NCBI GenBank assembly: GCA_017959135.1
Contig: JAGDBH010000345.1
Span: 1-30,769 of the forward strand
DNA from: Succinivibrio sp.
Lineage (GTDB): Bacteria; Pseudomonadota; Gammaproteobacteria; Enterobacterales; Succinivibrionaceae
Length of the DNA stretch: 30,769 nucleotides
Reading direction: 5' to 3'
The notes under the pieces were generated by a model. It did no database searches. It saw only the letters and a program-made list of their open reading frames with translations, and was not told the DNA's origin. Position 1 is the first letter of the stretch; every line of letters begins with the position of its first letter. Below, in pieces: positions 14,857-22,261 of the stretch. The position numbers and the translations under genes are program-made.

Positions 14857-16224
14857 TTAAGCGGTTTTATCTAAGGCTCTAAAACCTCTGAAAAGGAATA
14901 GTGCAGAGATAAGTGTCAGCACGGCTGACAGTGAAAAGATAATCTGCATCGCCATGGAAAGCTCTCTTATATAGAGAGTTGTTCCCTCCTCTGAGGTAAT
15001 TGCGTAGAAAAGAACCGAGGTAACCATTGCCATACAGAAAGCCATACCGCTGTTTCTGACCAGAGCCTGCATTCCGGAGCCCATGGCATAGAACTCGCGA
15101 GGAACAGAGCTCATGATGATAGTTGAGTTAGGCGCAGAGAACATTCCAAAACCGAGACCAGAGAGAAACTGAGCTAAGGCTATGAGATAAAAAGGAGTCT
15201 TAGGCTCAATGAAACTGAGAATACATAAGGATGAACCTGAGATCAGAAGACCTATAAAGGAAATCATATGTGGAGAGTATCGGTCGGCAGCCTTTCCTGC
15301 AAAAGGAGATACCAGACACTGAACCACAGGCTGAATGACCAGAATTATACCTGCCATTGAAGCTGAGTAGCCATTTATAAGCTGCAGATGCATTGATAGG
15401 AGCATGGTTATGGCAAAGGTGGCTAGATAATGGAACATCGAGCTTAGAAGACTTCCGTTTAAAACTCTGTTCTCAATGATCATACTGATCTTTATCAGCG
15501 GATTTCTGGTAGTGAGCTCTCTGTAAACATATATACACAGAAGAACAATACCAATACCAAGAAGATAGAAGCCATCCCTGTTGTTAATAAACATGGAAAG
15601 TCCTGTAAAGAAAGTTACAAAACCTACAAGCGACAGGATGCCCTTCAGGTAAGGAATCTTGTGGGGCTCCGGATTATCGGCAGGAATATTTCTGCATAAA
15701 ACGGCAGCTGTGAAGTTACCACAGGCACTGATAATAAACATTGCCCACCAGCCAATGGTATCCGTAAGGAATCCTCCTAGAAATGGAGCGCAGGATATAC
15801 CGGCATAAACGCAGGCAGTTGTCATTCCAATGGCGCTACCCTTGGACTTGTTGTCGATATTATCGATTAAAAGTGCGTATGTAGTACTGAAAATAAAAGC
15901 ATTGGATAAGCCCTGCAGTGTTCTGAAGGCAATCAGGGAATAAAAATTCGGAGATATGGCAATCAGTACAGAGGTAATGGCAGATACAACAGAGCCCAGA
16001 ACAAAGCCTCTTTTATGACCTATTCTCTGAACAATTGCTATGGTTGGGACCAGAAAGGCGGTTACAGCAATCACGTATGCATTTATAACAGCCGTTATAT
16101 ACTCCGGAGGAACATGAAAATCACTGGAGAGTGCAGGAATCGCGATAAATATGGATGACCCCATAAATGAACCGCAGAAGGAGTTAATGCAGACGGCCAG
16201 AATCAGAAAACGGACAAATGGCAT
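14857..16224 (-). CDS. Major facilitator superfamily exporter, DHA2/EmrB-like
   Basis: The 455-residue integral membrane protein has about thirteen to fourteen hydrophobic segments. The N-half carries MFS motif A in a variant form (VQRIGHKRGF, between segments 2 and 3). RTLQGLSNAFIFS matches motif B, and AGISCAPFLGGFLTDTIGWWAMF matches the antiporter motif C region of drug/H+ exporters. It probably exports a drug-like or metabolic compound in exchange for protons. It could instead be a sugar or acid exporter, as substrate is not predictable within DHA2. No good ribosome site precedes the ATG. A perfect palindrome about 120 bases upstream (16343-16359) may be regulatory. Confidence 0.88.
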   Translation of the reverse strand: MPFVRFLILAVCINSFCGSFMGSSIFIAIPALSSDFHVPPEYITAVINAYVIAVTAFLVPTIAIVQRIGHKRGFVLGSVVSAITSVLIAISPNFYSLIAFRTLQGLSNAFIFSTTYALLIDNIDNKSKGSAIGMTTACVYAGISCAPFLGGFLTDTIGWWAMFIISACGNFTAAVLCRNIPADNPEPHKIPYLKGILSLVGFVTFFTGLSMFINNRDGFYLLGIGIVLLCIYVYRELTTRNPLIKISMIIENRVLNGSLLSSMFHYLATFAITMLLSMHLQLINGYSASMAGIILVIQPVVQCLVSPFAGKAADRYSPHMISFIGLLISGSSLCILSFIEPKTPFYLIALAQFLSGLGFGMFSAPNSTIIMSSVPREFYAMGSGMQALVRNSGMAFCMAMVTSVLFYAITSEEGTTLYIRELSMAMQIIFSLSAVLTLISALFLFRGFRALDKTA

Positions 16225-16342
16225 ATTATTGGATATTTTTACTCAGCTCATGATTACTATAATGTATTAGTTATTTTAGATCTATCATGCTGAATGTTCT
16301 AGAAATTTAAGGAAAATACGAGATACCTGAGGAAAGTATTCT

Positions 16343-16369
16343 CCTGTTCTTTGAACAGGTACATTTTTT
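16343..16369 (+). other. Palindrome with T-tract: terminator-like or operator
   Basis: CCTGTTC-TTT-GAACAGG (16343-16359) is a perfect 7-bp hairpin, and TACATTTTTT follows it on the plus strand. No plus-strand gene precedes it, so it could end an unannotated transcript or serve as a protein-binding palindrome in the upstream region of the MFS gene. Confidence 0.5.
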
Positions 16370-16477
16370 GAGGCTTAATACAAGGCGGTAGCAGTTCTTT
16401 TGCGGAGATAAATTTTCATTAATATTATAAGATCTTACTATTGTCTGTTAATTGTTTTCATTTTGTCATGATTATGC

Positions 16478-16526
16478 ACTTTATAAAAGTCCTCTGCATT
16501 TTATAAAAGTCACTTTATAAAAGTCC
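16478..16526. promoter_or_regulatory. Predicted ROK operator cluster upstream of the orphan binding protein
   Basis: Three near-identical 13-bp units (ACTTTATAAAAGT at 16478 and 16512, ATTTTATAAAAGT at 16498) are present, the last two at a 14-bp step. Positions 16501-16520 form the near-palindrome TTATAAAAGTCACTTTATAA, which matches 17 of 20 positions with 20210-20229 beside the ROK repressor gene. The cluster lies 65-115 bp upstream of the promoter's -35 element. Confidence 0.65.
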
Positions 16527-16590
16527 AATCAAAGCCTAATTCATCCCGCTCATGACGCATCTATTTTTTTCAAAAATACTTAAAATATAC

Positions 16591-16618
16591 TTTACACAAA
16601 AAAAACTTATCCTATAAT
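16591..16618 (+). promoter_or_regulatory. Predicted sigma70 promoter of the orphan binding-protein gene
   Basis: TTTACA (16591-16596) and a perfect TATAAT (16613-16618) are separated by 16 bp. The predicted start near 16625 gives a leader of about 95 bases. Confidence 0.7.
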
Positions 16619-16720
16619 TCAAGGTGAATTTCCTTATATGCTTTCTTAAAAAGAAAACTGATCGTAAAGCATGATCCTTCATATAGATGATTATGCTCTG
16701 TTTGTGTTTTTAGGTGCTCT

Positions 16721-17776
16721 ATGAATAGATTTAAAAACGGAATCAAGCTGGTTTTAGCCTCTCTTGTTCTTACCTCATTTGCTGCTTTAAGCGAAGAAAT
16801 CTCAAATTTAAGTCCTGATACCGAAGTTAGCCGCATCAGCTGGCTTAAGCTTGATGAACAGTTCGGAAAGACTCCGGAATTTCCAGCTAAAACAGTGATT
16901 GGTGCAATTACCAAAACCAAGGATATTGAATTCTGGAAGAACATTGCCAAAGGTTATACCTATATGGCAGACAAAATGGGAGTAGAGCTGAAGCTACAGG
17001 CTGCCAAGGACGAGGAAGATCCAATCGGTCAGCTCAATATTGCCGAGACCATGGTTGCAAAGAACGTCAACGCTATTCTGGCCTCCCCTCAGACCGATGT
17101 TACTCTGCAGCTTCCATTTGAAGAAGCTTTACAGTCAAAAATTCCATTCATCAACGTATCAGATGCAGTTATTCCTCAGACCCGCTATTACGTTGGAGGA
17201 ATGCATTACCGTAACGGAATGGATGTTGCCGAATGGTTCCTTAATAAATACCCTGAGGGCGGCAAGGTTGCAGTTATAGAGGGCTTGCCTCTGGTCTATG
17301 CAACCACTCAGAGATCACGCGGATTTATCAATACCTTAAAGAAGAATCATAAATTCATTGTTGCTGAAACAGCATGCGGCAACTGGCTGGCAGAAGATGC
17401 AAAGAAAGAGTTTGAAGTGATTCTGAAGAAGCATCCAGATCTTGTAGGTGTTTACTGCCACAATGACATTATGGCCTTAGGTGTAGTCGAAGTTCTGAAA
17501 AAACACAATCTGCTGGGTAAGATTCCTGTATTCGGAACCGATGGCATTTCACTGGCATATGAATCAATCGCAAAGGGTGAACTGACCGGAACAGTAGATT
17601 CATTCCCTGAGGTAACCGGTGCTGTTGCTGTTCAGGTGGCAGCACGAGTAATCAAGGGACAGAAAGTTCCACGTGTAGTGGTTACCCCTCAGAAACTGAT
17701 TACTCATGATAATTATGAAACCTTCAAGGATCGCAATATAGATTCTATGATTGAAAAACTGAAAGATACCGAATAA
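16721..17776 (+). CDS. Orphan periplasmic sugar-binding protein (ribose/galactose-type)
   Basis: The 351-residue protein has a Sec-type signal peptide (MNRFKNGIKLVLASLVLTSFAA) and a type-1 periplasmic binding fold: TVIGAITKTKDIEFWKNIAKG, NVNAILASPQTDVTLQLPFEEA, GKVAVIEGLPLVYATTQRSRGF, GVYCHNDIMALGVVEVLKKH and GTDGISLAYESIAKGELTGTVD. No permease or ATPase gene adjoins it. The nearest complete ABC system is the RbsABC-like set at 21163-24724, which has its own binding protein. Shared operator-like sequences suggest both are under the same repressor, so this may be a second binding protein for that transporter with a different sugar preference. AGGTG lies 5 bases before the ATG. Confidence 0.88.
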   Translation: MNRFKNGIKLVLASLVLTSFAALSEEISNLSPDTEVSRISWLKLDEQFGKTPEFPAKTVIGAITKTKDIEFWKNIAKGYTYMADKMGVELKLQAAKDEEDPIGQLNIAETMVAKNVNAILASPQTDVTLQLPFEEALQSKIPFINVSDAVIPQTRYYVGGMHYRNGMDVAEWFLNKYPEGGKVAVIEGLPLVYATTQRSRGFINTLKKNHKFIVAETACGNWLAEDAKKEFEVILKKHPDLVGVYCHNDIMALGVVEVLKKHNLLGKIPVFGTDGISLAYESIAKGELTGTVDSFPEVTGAVAVQVAARVIKGQKVPRVVVTPQKLITHDNYETFKDRNIDSMIEKLKDTE

Positions 17777-17799
17777 TTACTTACTAGAACATTAAGACA

Positions 17800-17834
17800 A
17801 AAAAGGGCCAGCAGGGATTATTCCTTACTGGCCT
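17800..17834 (-). terminator. Intrinsic terminator of the DUF4432 gene (convergent with the binding protein)
   Basis: GGCCAG (17806-17811) pairs with CTGGCC (17828-17833), with an inner AGG/CCT pairing. On the minus strand it is followed by CTTTTTT. It also lies 30 bases after the binding-protein stop and may act in both directions. Confidence 0.75.
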
Positions 17835-17837
17835 AAA

Positions 17838-17873
17838 TTCTCCGTTAAAATGTTATGCTGCAAAAACGGAGAA
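17838..17873. repeat. Perfect 9-bp inverted repeat in the convergent 3' region
   Basis: TTCTCCGTT (17838-17846) and AACGGAGAA (17865-17873) form a perfect stem with an 18-base loop. It lies between the DUF4432 stop and that gene's terminator, and has no T-tract of its own. It may stabilise the 3' end. Confidence 0.55.
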
Positions 17874-17883
17874 GAACATCAGA

Positions 17884-18846
17884 CTAGCTTAATCTTATGG
17901 TTACCTTGTATTCTAAGGACTCACCTGGTTTAACAAACTTAAGCTGACCGCGCTTACGCATTTCAGCTCTTCCCTCAGGCAGAGTGTTACCGCATTCAAG
18001 TCCCATTACATAATCACGAACGCCCATCATCTTCCACTGAACAAAATGATCAAGACTCTTTGCGTCGTATGAAATCTCAAGTTTCATTCCGCTCTTAGGC
18101 TGCTCGATTGAGGCATAGCCCTTCTCATCCTTGAAATAATGATAGTAGCAGCGCTCCTCATAATGAGGGGTTGGTTTTTCAACCTTCATCCAGTTCTGGA
18201 TATCTTCCTGAGCATGTGCGTTACGTGCGATAACCTGATTTGATGGAATTGTAATGATGCTGTCCTCATCTAAAAGAGGATAGCCCATATTCATGTGGTA
18301 AAGGATTCCCACCTGCTCATCCTTATCGCCGGTGTTTAGAATTCTGTCGGTAATCACAATTACATTCTCCTTGGTGGAGACACTGATCTTGCGCTTTAGA
18401 ACAAGCTTGCGACCAAAGATGGTTTCATCCTTTACTGTTGCATAAATACAGAGCTCATCACCTTCCTCTCTGTAATAAATGTTTTCAGCCGGGGTATTAC
18501 CGATTGAACCATGTAATGGAAGTTCCTCACCCTCATCCTCATTTGGGATACCGACATTCTGGAAGCCGCAGGTTGTTAAGAAACCGGCTGTAAATGAATT
18601 CAGCCAGTTGGCACCAATGCTGTCATAGTAGGCTGGTGCAACATAACCGCAGGCGGTCATATAGCTCAGGTTCTGACCTTTAAAGCGCAGTCTGGAAATA
18701 TCGGCACATCTGTCTGCAGATATAGTTAGATCAATACCCTTTCCATTGTGAACCTCAAACAGGCGCATTCCATCGCCCTTTCCTCCTACAAGACGGTGTT
18801 CCTCAACACCATACAGCTGAGATTCATGTCCAATATATGGGTTCAT
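17884..18846 (-). CDS. Aldose 1-epimerase family protein (DUF4432-type)
   Basis: The 320-residue cytoplasmic protein is mostly beta-strand and matches the galactose-mutarotase-like superfamily of the DUF4432 kind. Family-like stretches are GIDLTISADRCADISRLRFKG near the N-terminus, GFLTTCGFQNVG, LHGSIGNTPAENI, VGILYHMNMGYPLLDE and the late GLECGNTLPEGR. By analogy it could interconvert sugar anomers or bind a sugar or sugar acid. No enzyme activity has been assigned with certainty to this subgroup as far as I know. AAGGAG lies 9 bases before the ATG. It is downstream of the ROK repressor gene on the same strand (gap 36 bases), so the two are probably co-transcribed. Confidence 0.83.
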   Translation of the reverse strand: MNPYIGHESQLYGVEEHRLVGGKGDGMRLFEVHNGKGIDLTISADRCADISRLRFKGQNLSYMTACGYVAPAYYDSIGANWLNSFTAGFLTTCGFQNVGIPNEDEGEELPLHGSIGNTPAENIYYREEGDELCIYATVKDETIFGRKLVLKRKISVSTKENVIVITDRILNTGDKDEQVGILYHMNMGYPLLDEDSIITIPSNQVIARNAHAQEDIQNWMKVEKPTPHYEERCYYHYFKDEKGYASIEQPKSGMKLEISYDAKSLDHFVQWKMMGVRDYVMGLECGNTLPEGRAEMRKRGQLKFVKPGESLEYKVTIRLS

Positions 18847-18882
18847 TTAATTTACTCCTTGATAAAGTTTGTTTTTTTAAAT

Positions 18883-20055
18883 TTAAAATTCTGTTATTTC
18901 AGGTTTAGAGTAGGTCAGCCATGACTCAATCGGTCTGACGTGCTCAGGTATTTCCGATGCAAGATAAGGAAGTGCCGCACCTATTGCGCATGCATGGTGT
19001 TCAACATTCGCCTTGATTACAAATCCAGGTTTGCAGGTAAAGGTACTTCTGTTGATAATCTCATTCTCGATAAAAGCAATATCCTCAGGGGTAAGCCACA
19101 TGGCCAGTTCTCCTCCCAGGATAATTCTTCTTTCAAGAATCAGCCATGCCTGATACAGTCCAAAGGCTATGGTTGAAAGATACTTTGACCAGCGAAGCTT
19201 GTGATCCTTCTGTTTTTCCTCTCTTAGCTTAAAGAAGAACTCTGAAACACTCTCCCCTTCAAAAAGAGTCTCAAAGTTACAGTAGGTATCAATACATCCG
19301 CGTCTGCCACAGTAACAGAGCTTTCCCTTGTTTGAATAGGTAACATGATCCCAGGAACCTGCATAACCGGAACGACCATGCTCTATACAGCGACTCTTGA
19401 TCAGAGCACCGCCAAGATGCTCAGAAAGAGCAATATATATACCGTTTGAAACCTTTCTGTTGTGCCACAGTTCTGCCAGTGCAGCTGTCTTTACATCATG
19501 ACACAGACGAACTGGAATTGAGATATCCTTTCTGAGGATTTCATAATCAAGCTCAGAGGTATCAAGAATCTTTGAGAAAATAATATCTTTTCCATCCTTG
19601 CTGACAACACCCTGGATTGATACACCGATACCAAGAATGTTATCAAGAGGATATCCGCAGGTTGAAATCGCCTCTTTTAAAAGAGAATTCAGTTTCTCTG
19701 AGTAGGCCTTTTCATTTTTGTACTCAAGCCCGATATTCCAGAGTTTTACCACCTCTCCCTTTAAATCACAAAGGCAGATTTTTAGAAAATCTCTTCTTAT
19801 TTCAGCGCCTAATGCAAGTTTTGATCTTGGCTGCAGTCTGTATGAAATTGCAGGTCTTCCTCCTGATGAATCCATCAGTTCACCAGGACCAATCATCCCC
19901 ATATTTTCAAGATCTTTCATATGACCATTGATGGTTGGAAGACTGAATCCTGTAAGTTCAGCAATCTGAGGTTTTGACAATGCCTCATGCTGGAAGAACA
20001 GACCTAGTATTCTTTCCTTGTTTGCTTTTTTAGGGTCTATATAAAAATCGTTCAC
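18883..20055 (-). CDS. ROK-family transcriptional repressor
   Basis: The 390-residue protein joins an N-terminal winged helix-turn-helix (KERILGLFFQHEALSKPQIAELTGFSLPTINGHMKDLE, about residues 13-50) to a ROK sugar-kinase-like domain. The latter shows LGIGVSIQGVV, a His in SWDHVTYSN and the ROK zinc motif C247-Y-C249-GRRG-C254. Such proteins (XylR, NagC, Mlc) repress sugar genes and release DNA on binding a sugar or phosphosugar. The start codon is GTG at 20055 with AAGGA 7 bases upstream; an overlapping ATG one base earlier is out of frame and stops at once. It is divergent from the long sugar/polyol operon, and an array of repeated palindromes lies between them. The inducer is unknown. Confidence 0.93.
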   Translation of the reverse strand: MNDFYIDPKKANKERILGLFFQHEALSKPQIAELTGFSLPTINGHMKDLENMGMIGPGELMDSSGGRPAISYRLQPRSKLALGAEIRRDFLKICLCDLKGEVVKLWNIGLEYKNEKAYSEKLNSLLKEAISTCGYPLDNILGIGVSIQGVVSKDGKDIIFSKILDTSELDYEILRKDISIPVRLCHDVKTAALAELWHNRKVSNGIYIALSEHLGGALIKSRCIEHGRSGYAGSWDHVTYSNKGKLCYCGRRGCIDTYCNFETLFEGESVSEFFFKLREEKQKDHKLRWSKYLSTIAFGLYQAWLILERRIILGGELAMWLTPEDIAFIENEIINRSTFTCKPGFVIKANVEHHACAIGAALPYLASEIPEHVRPIESWLTYSKPEITEF

Positions 20056-20175
20056 ATCAATTTCCTTAAATAGCTTTCATAAAAATAATGTACCGTATGA
20101 GCACCATCAAAAAAATCGAAGAAAGCCAAAAAACATGATTTATATCTCGTTTTTAAGGGGTTGAATTGTCAATTT

Positions 20176-20203
20176 TTGACTTATATCAAATAACTTATAT
20201 AAA
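20176..20203 (+). promoter_or_regulatory. Predicted sigma70 promoter of the SDR-ABC-kinase operon
   Basis: TTGACT (20176-20181) and TATAAA (20198-20203) are separated by 16 bp. Both fall within the repeated operator units. A TATAAT at 20208-20213 is an alternative -10. Confidence 0.6.
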
Positions 20204-20247
20204 GTCATATAATAAAAGTTACTTTATTAAAACAACTTTGTTAAAGT
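20179..20247. repeat. Five 13-bp operator-like units at exact 14-bp spacing
   Basis: Units start at 20179, 20193, 20207, 20221 and 20235: ACTTATATCAAAT, ACTTATATAAAGT, ATATAATAAAAGT, ACTTTATTAAAAC and ACTTTGTTAAAGT. The consensus is close to ACTTT-nnn-AAAGT. They cover the predicted operon promoter. Positions 20210-20229 (TAATAAAAGTTACTTTATTA) form a near-palindrome shared with 16501-16520. The likely ligand is the adjacent ROK repressor. Confidence 0.7.
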
Positions 20248-20334
20248 ATTTTACAGAAAAACAACAAAAATAAAACTAAAAAAGTTTAACCAAACAAACA
20301 GATAAACAAATATACATTATAAGGAGTTTTCTTC

Positions 20335-21114
20335 ATGAATCTTGTAGATAAGTTCAAATTAACAGGCAAAACTGCTTTTGTAACCGGTGGTGCCCGCGGA
20401 ATCGGCAAGGCTGTTTCAGAAGGCTTTGCACAGGCTGGCGCCAACATCGTAATTGCTGATCTTGATGATGCTGAGGCACAGAAGACTGCCAAGTACATCA
20501 GTGAGGAGTACAAGGTAAAGAGCATTGCTGTTAAGACTGACGTAACCAGTCCTGAGAGTGTTAACAATCTTATCGATGTTATCGATCAGGAATTCGGAAG
20601 ATTAGACATCGCATTCTGCAATGCAGGTATCTGTATCAATGCTGAAGCAGATAAAATGACCTTTGAACAGTGGAGTAAGGTTATCAACATCAATCTTACC
20701 GGTGTATTCCTGACAGCACAGGCTGCAGGCAAGTACATGATCAAGAAAGGTATCAAGGGTTCAATCATCAATACCGCTTCAATGTCAGCTCACATCGTTA
20801 ACGTACCTCAGCCACAGTGTGCATACAATGCATCAAAGGCAGGTGTTATCCAGTTAACCAAGTCTCTGGCAATTGAGTGGGCAAAACACGGAATCCGTGT
20901 AAATTCAATCAGCCCAGGCTACATCGGAACAGAACTGGTAAAGGCATCACCAACTCTGATTCCTCTAATCAAGACCTGGAATGAGATGGCCCCAATGCAT
21001 CGCTTAGGCGAACCTGAGGAATTACAGTCTGTAACCTTATACCTTGCATGTGATGCAAGCTCATTTACAACAGGTTCAGATGTAATTGTCGATGGTGCAT
21101 TCACCTGTTTCTAA
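20335..21114 (+). CDS. Short-chain dehydrogenase/reductase, probably acting on a polyol or sugar
   Basis: The 259-residue NAD(P)-dependent enzyme has the classical SDR layout: TGGARGIG (17-24) for cofactor binding, Asp in VIADLDD after the second strand (suggesting NAD rather than NADP), CNAG, and a catalytic set of S151, Y164 and K168 in CAYNASKAG. It ends with TTGSDVIVDGAFTCF, typical of the family. It resembles the polyol/ketose group (D-arabinitol, sorbose and xylitol type), which oxidises a secondary alcohol to a ketose or the reverse. AAGGAG lies 8 bases before the ATG. It is the first gene of the operon divergent from the ROK repressor, 48 bases before a binding-protein gene. Exact substrate unknown. 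Confidence 0.9.
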   Translation: MNLVDKFKLTGKTAFVTGGARGIGKAVSEGFAQAGANIVIADLDDAEAQKTAKYISEEYKVKSIAVKTDVTSPESVNNLIDVIDQEFGRLDIAFCNAGICINAEADKMTFEQWSKVININLTGVFLTAQAAGKYMIKKGIKGSIINTASMSAHIVNVPQPQCAYNASKAGVIQLTKSLAIEWAKHGIRVNSISPGYIGTELVKASPTLIPLIKTWNEMAPMHRLGEPEELQSVTLYLACDASSFTTGSDVIVDGAFTCF

Positions 21115-21162
21115 TCTCGCTCGCAAGAGTACTACAAACAAACATACACATGGAGTATACAA

Positions 21163-22191
21163 ATGAAAAAAACATTGTTATCTGCACTTTTCTGTGCTGC
21201 TACTTTAGCTTTCACTGCACCTTCTTTTGCTGCAACCACCAGTGAAACCCAGGGTATTCAGGCAAGCCCAGAGTTCTACGCAAAGGCTAATCTGAGTGCT
21301 TTAAAGGGCAAGAAGATCGGTATCACCATTCAGTCACTGCGTAATGCATACTGGGCAGGTGTTATGGCTGCTTTAGAAGATGTTCTAAATGCAAACGGCG
21401 CAAAATTCACCATTGTTGAGTGTGACGACAAGTCAGCAAAGCAGGTAGCTCAGATCGAGAACTTCATTTCATCAGGCTGTGATTTCATTCTGGTTCACCC
21501 ATCAGATGCAGCTGCTGTTGAAGATGCCTGTGCTGAGGCAAGAAAGCAGGGTATCAAGGTTATGTGCTGGGATGATCCTATGACCAATACCGACGGCAAC
21601 TGGATTCTAAACAACACCAATCTGGGTATTGCAATCGGTGAGCTTGCAGGTAACTTCATCAACGAACATTATTCAGCAGACAAGAAGGCAAAAGTTGCTG
21701 TTCTAGGCTTCCCACAGACCAAGATCCTTCTAGAGCGTGAAGAGGGTATCCGTGAGGGTATGAAGAAAGTTGCCGACGGCAAATATGAAATCGTAGCAAG
21801 CCAGGCTGCTCTTCGTCCAAACGAGGCTCAGACCGCTATCGAAACCATTTTACAGCGTGAGCCAGACTGCAAGGTTGTAACCGGTATCGGTGCAGGTCCT
21901 ATGATCGGTGCAGATGAGGCTCTGCAGATTGCAACCAACGGCAAGATTCCTGAGGATATGGGTGTATTCACTACTGACGTAACCAAGCAGCAGTTACAGC
22001 ACCTGTCAGATCCAACCTATCCTGCTAAGGGCATCATTGGTTTCGAAGGTTCAGACGTTGATACAGCAACCGGCTGTGCAAGCATGTTCGCTCTAATTCT
22101 TGAGAACAAGCTACCTGAGCACAATGTTATCCGTGGTGTAGCTCCTATTACCAAAGAAAACGTAGAAAAGATCAGTTCTGGTATGAAATAA
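21163..22191 (+). CDS. Periplasmic sugar-binding protein (RbsB-like)
   Basis: The 342-residue protein has a Sec signal peptide (MKKTLLSALFCAATLAFTAPSFA) and a type-1 binding fold: KKIGITIQSLRNAYWAGVMAA, GCDFILVHPSDAAAVEDAC, KVMCWDDPM, AKVAVLGFPQT and KVVTGIGAGPMIGADEAL. It should capture a pentose, polyol or related sugar for the ATPase and permease encoded next. A 9-bp hairpin without a T-tract follows the gene, as is common after binding-protein genes that need high expression. Confidence 0.9.
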   Translation: MKKTLLSALFCAATLAFTAPSFAATTSETQGIQASPEFYAKANLSALKGKKIGITIQSLRNAYWAGVMAALEDVLNANGAKFTIVECDDKSAKQVAQIENFISSGCDFILVHPSDAAAVEDACAEARKQGIKVMCWDDPMTNTDGNWILNNTNLGIAIGELAGNFINEHYSADKKAKVAVLGFPQTKILLEREEGIREGMKKVADGKYEIVASQAALRPNEAQTAIETILQREPDCKVVTGIGAGPMIGADEALQIATNGKIPEDMGVFTTDVTKQQLQHLSDPTYPAKGIIGFEGSDVDTATGCASMFALILENKLPEHNVIRGVAPITKENVEKISSGMK

Positions 22192-22217
22192 AAAATAATT
22201 AGAACAACAGAACTAAT

Positions 22218-22244
22218 AAGCCTTCCTGGAATCCGGGAAGGCTT
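22218..22244 (+). other. Intra-operon hairpin between binding-protein and ATPase genes
   Basis: AAGCCTTCC (22218-22226) pairs perfectly with GGAAGGCTT (22236-22244). No T-tract follows. It probably protects the upstream mRNA from 3' exonucleases, raising binding protein over ATPase. The ribosome site of the next gene lies 4 bases downstream. Confidence 0.75.
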
Positions 22245-22261
22245 GCATAAGGAGATTGGGA

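Larger units (their letters stand above)
16225..16720. promoter_or_regulatory. Divergent regulatory region between the MFS and orphan binding-protein genes
   Basis: These 496 bases hold no convincing gene. They contain a terminator-like palindrome (16343-16369), three copies of a TTTATAAAAGTC element (16478-16526), and a good plus-strand promoter (16591-16618) followed by a leader of about 95 bases. Confidence 0.65.

Noticed and set aside
16612..16950. Minus-strand frame of 112 codons
   Set aside because: It overlaps the start, promoter and signal peptide of the orphan binding protein on the other strand and has no family features.
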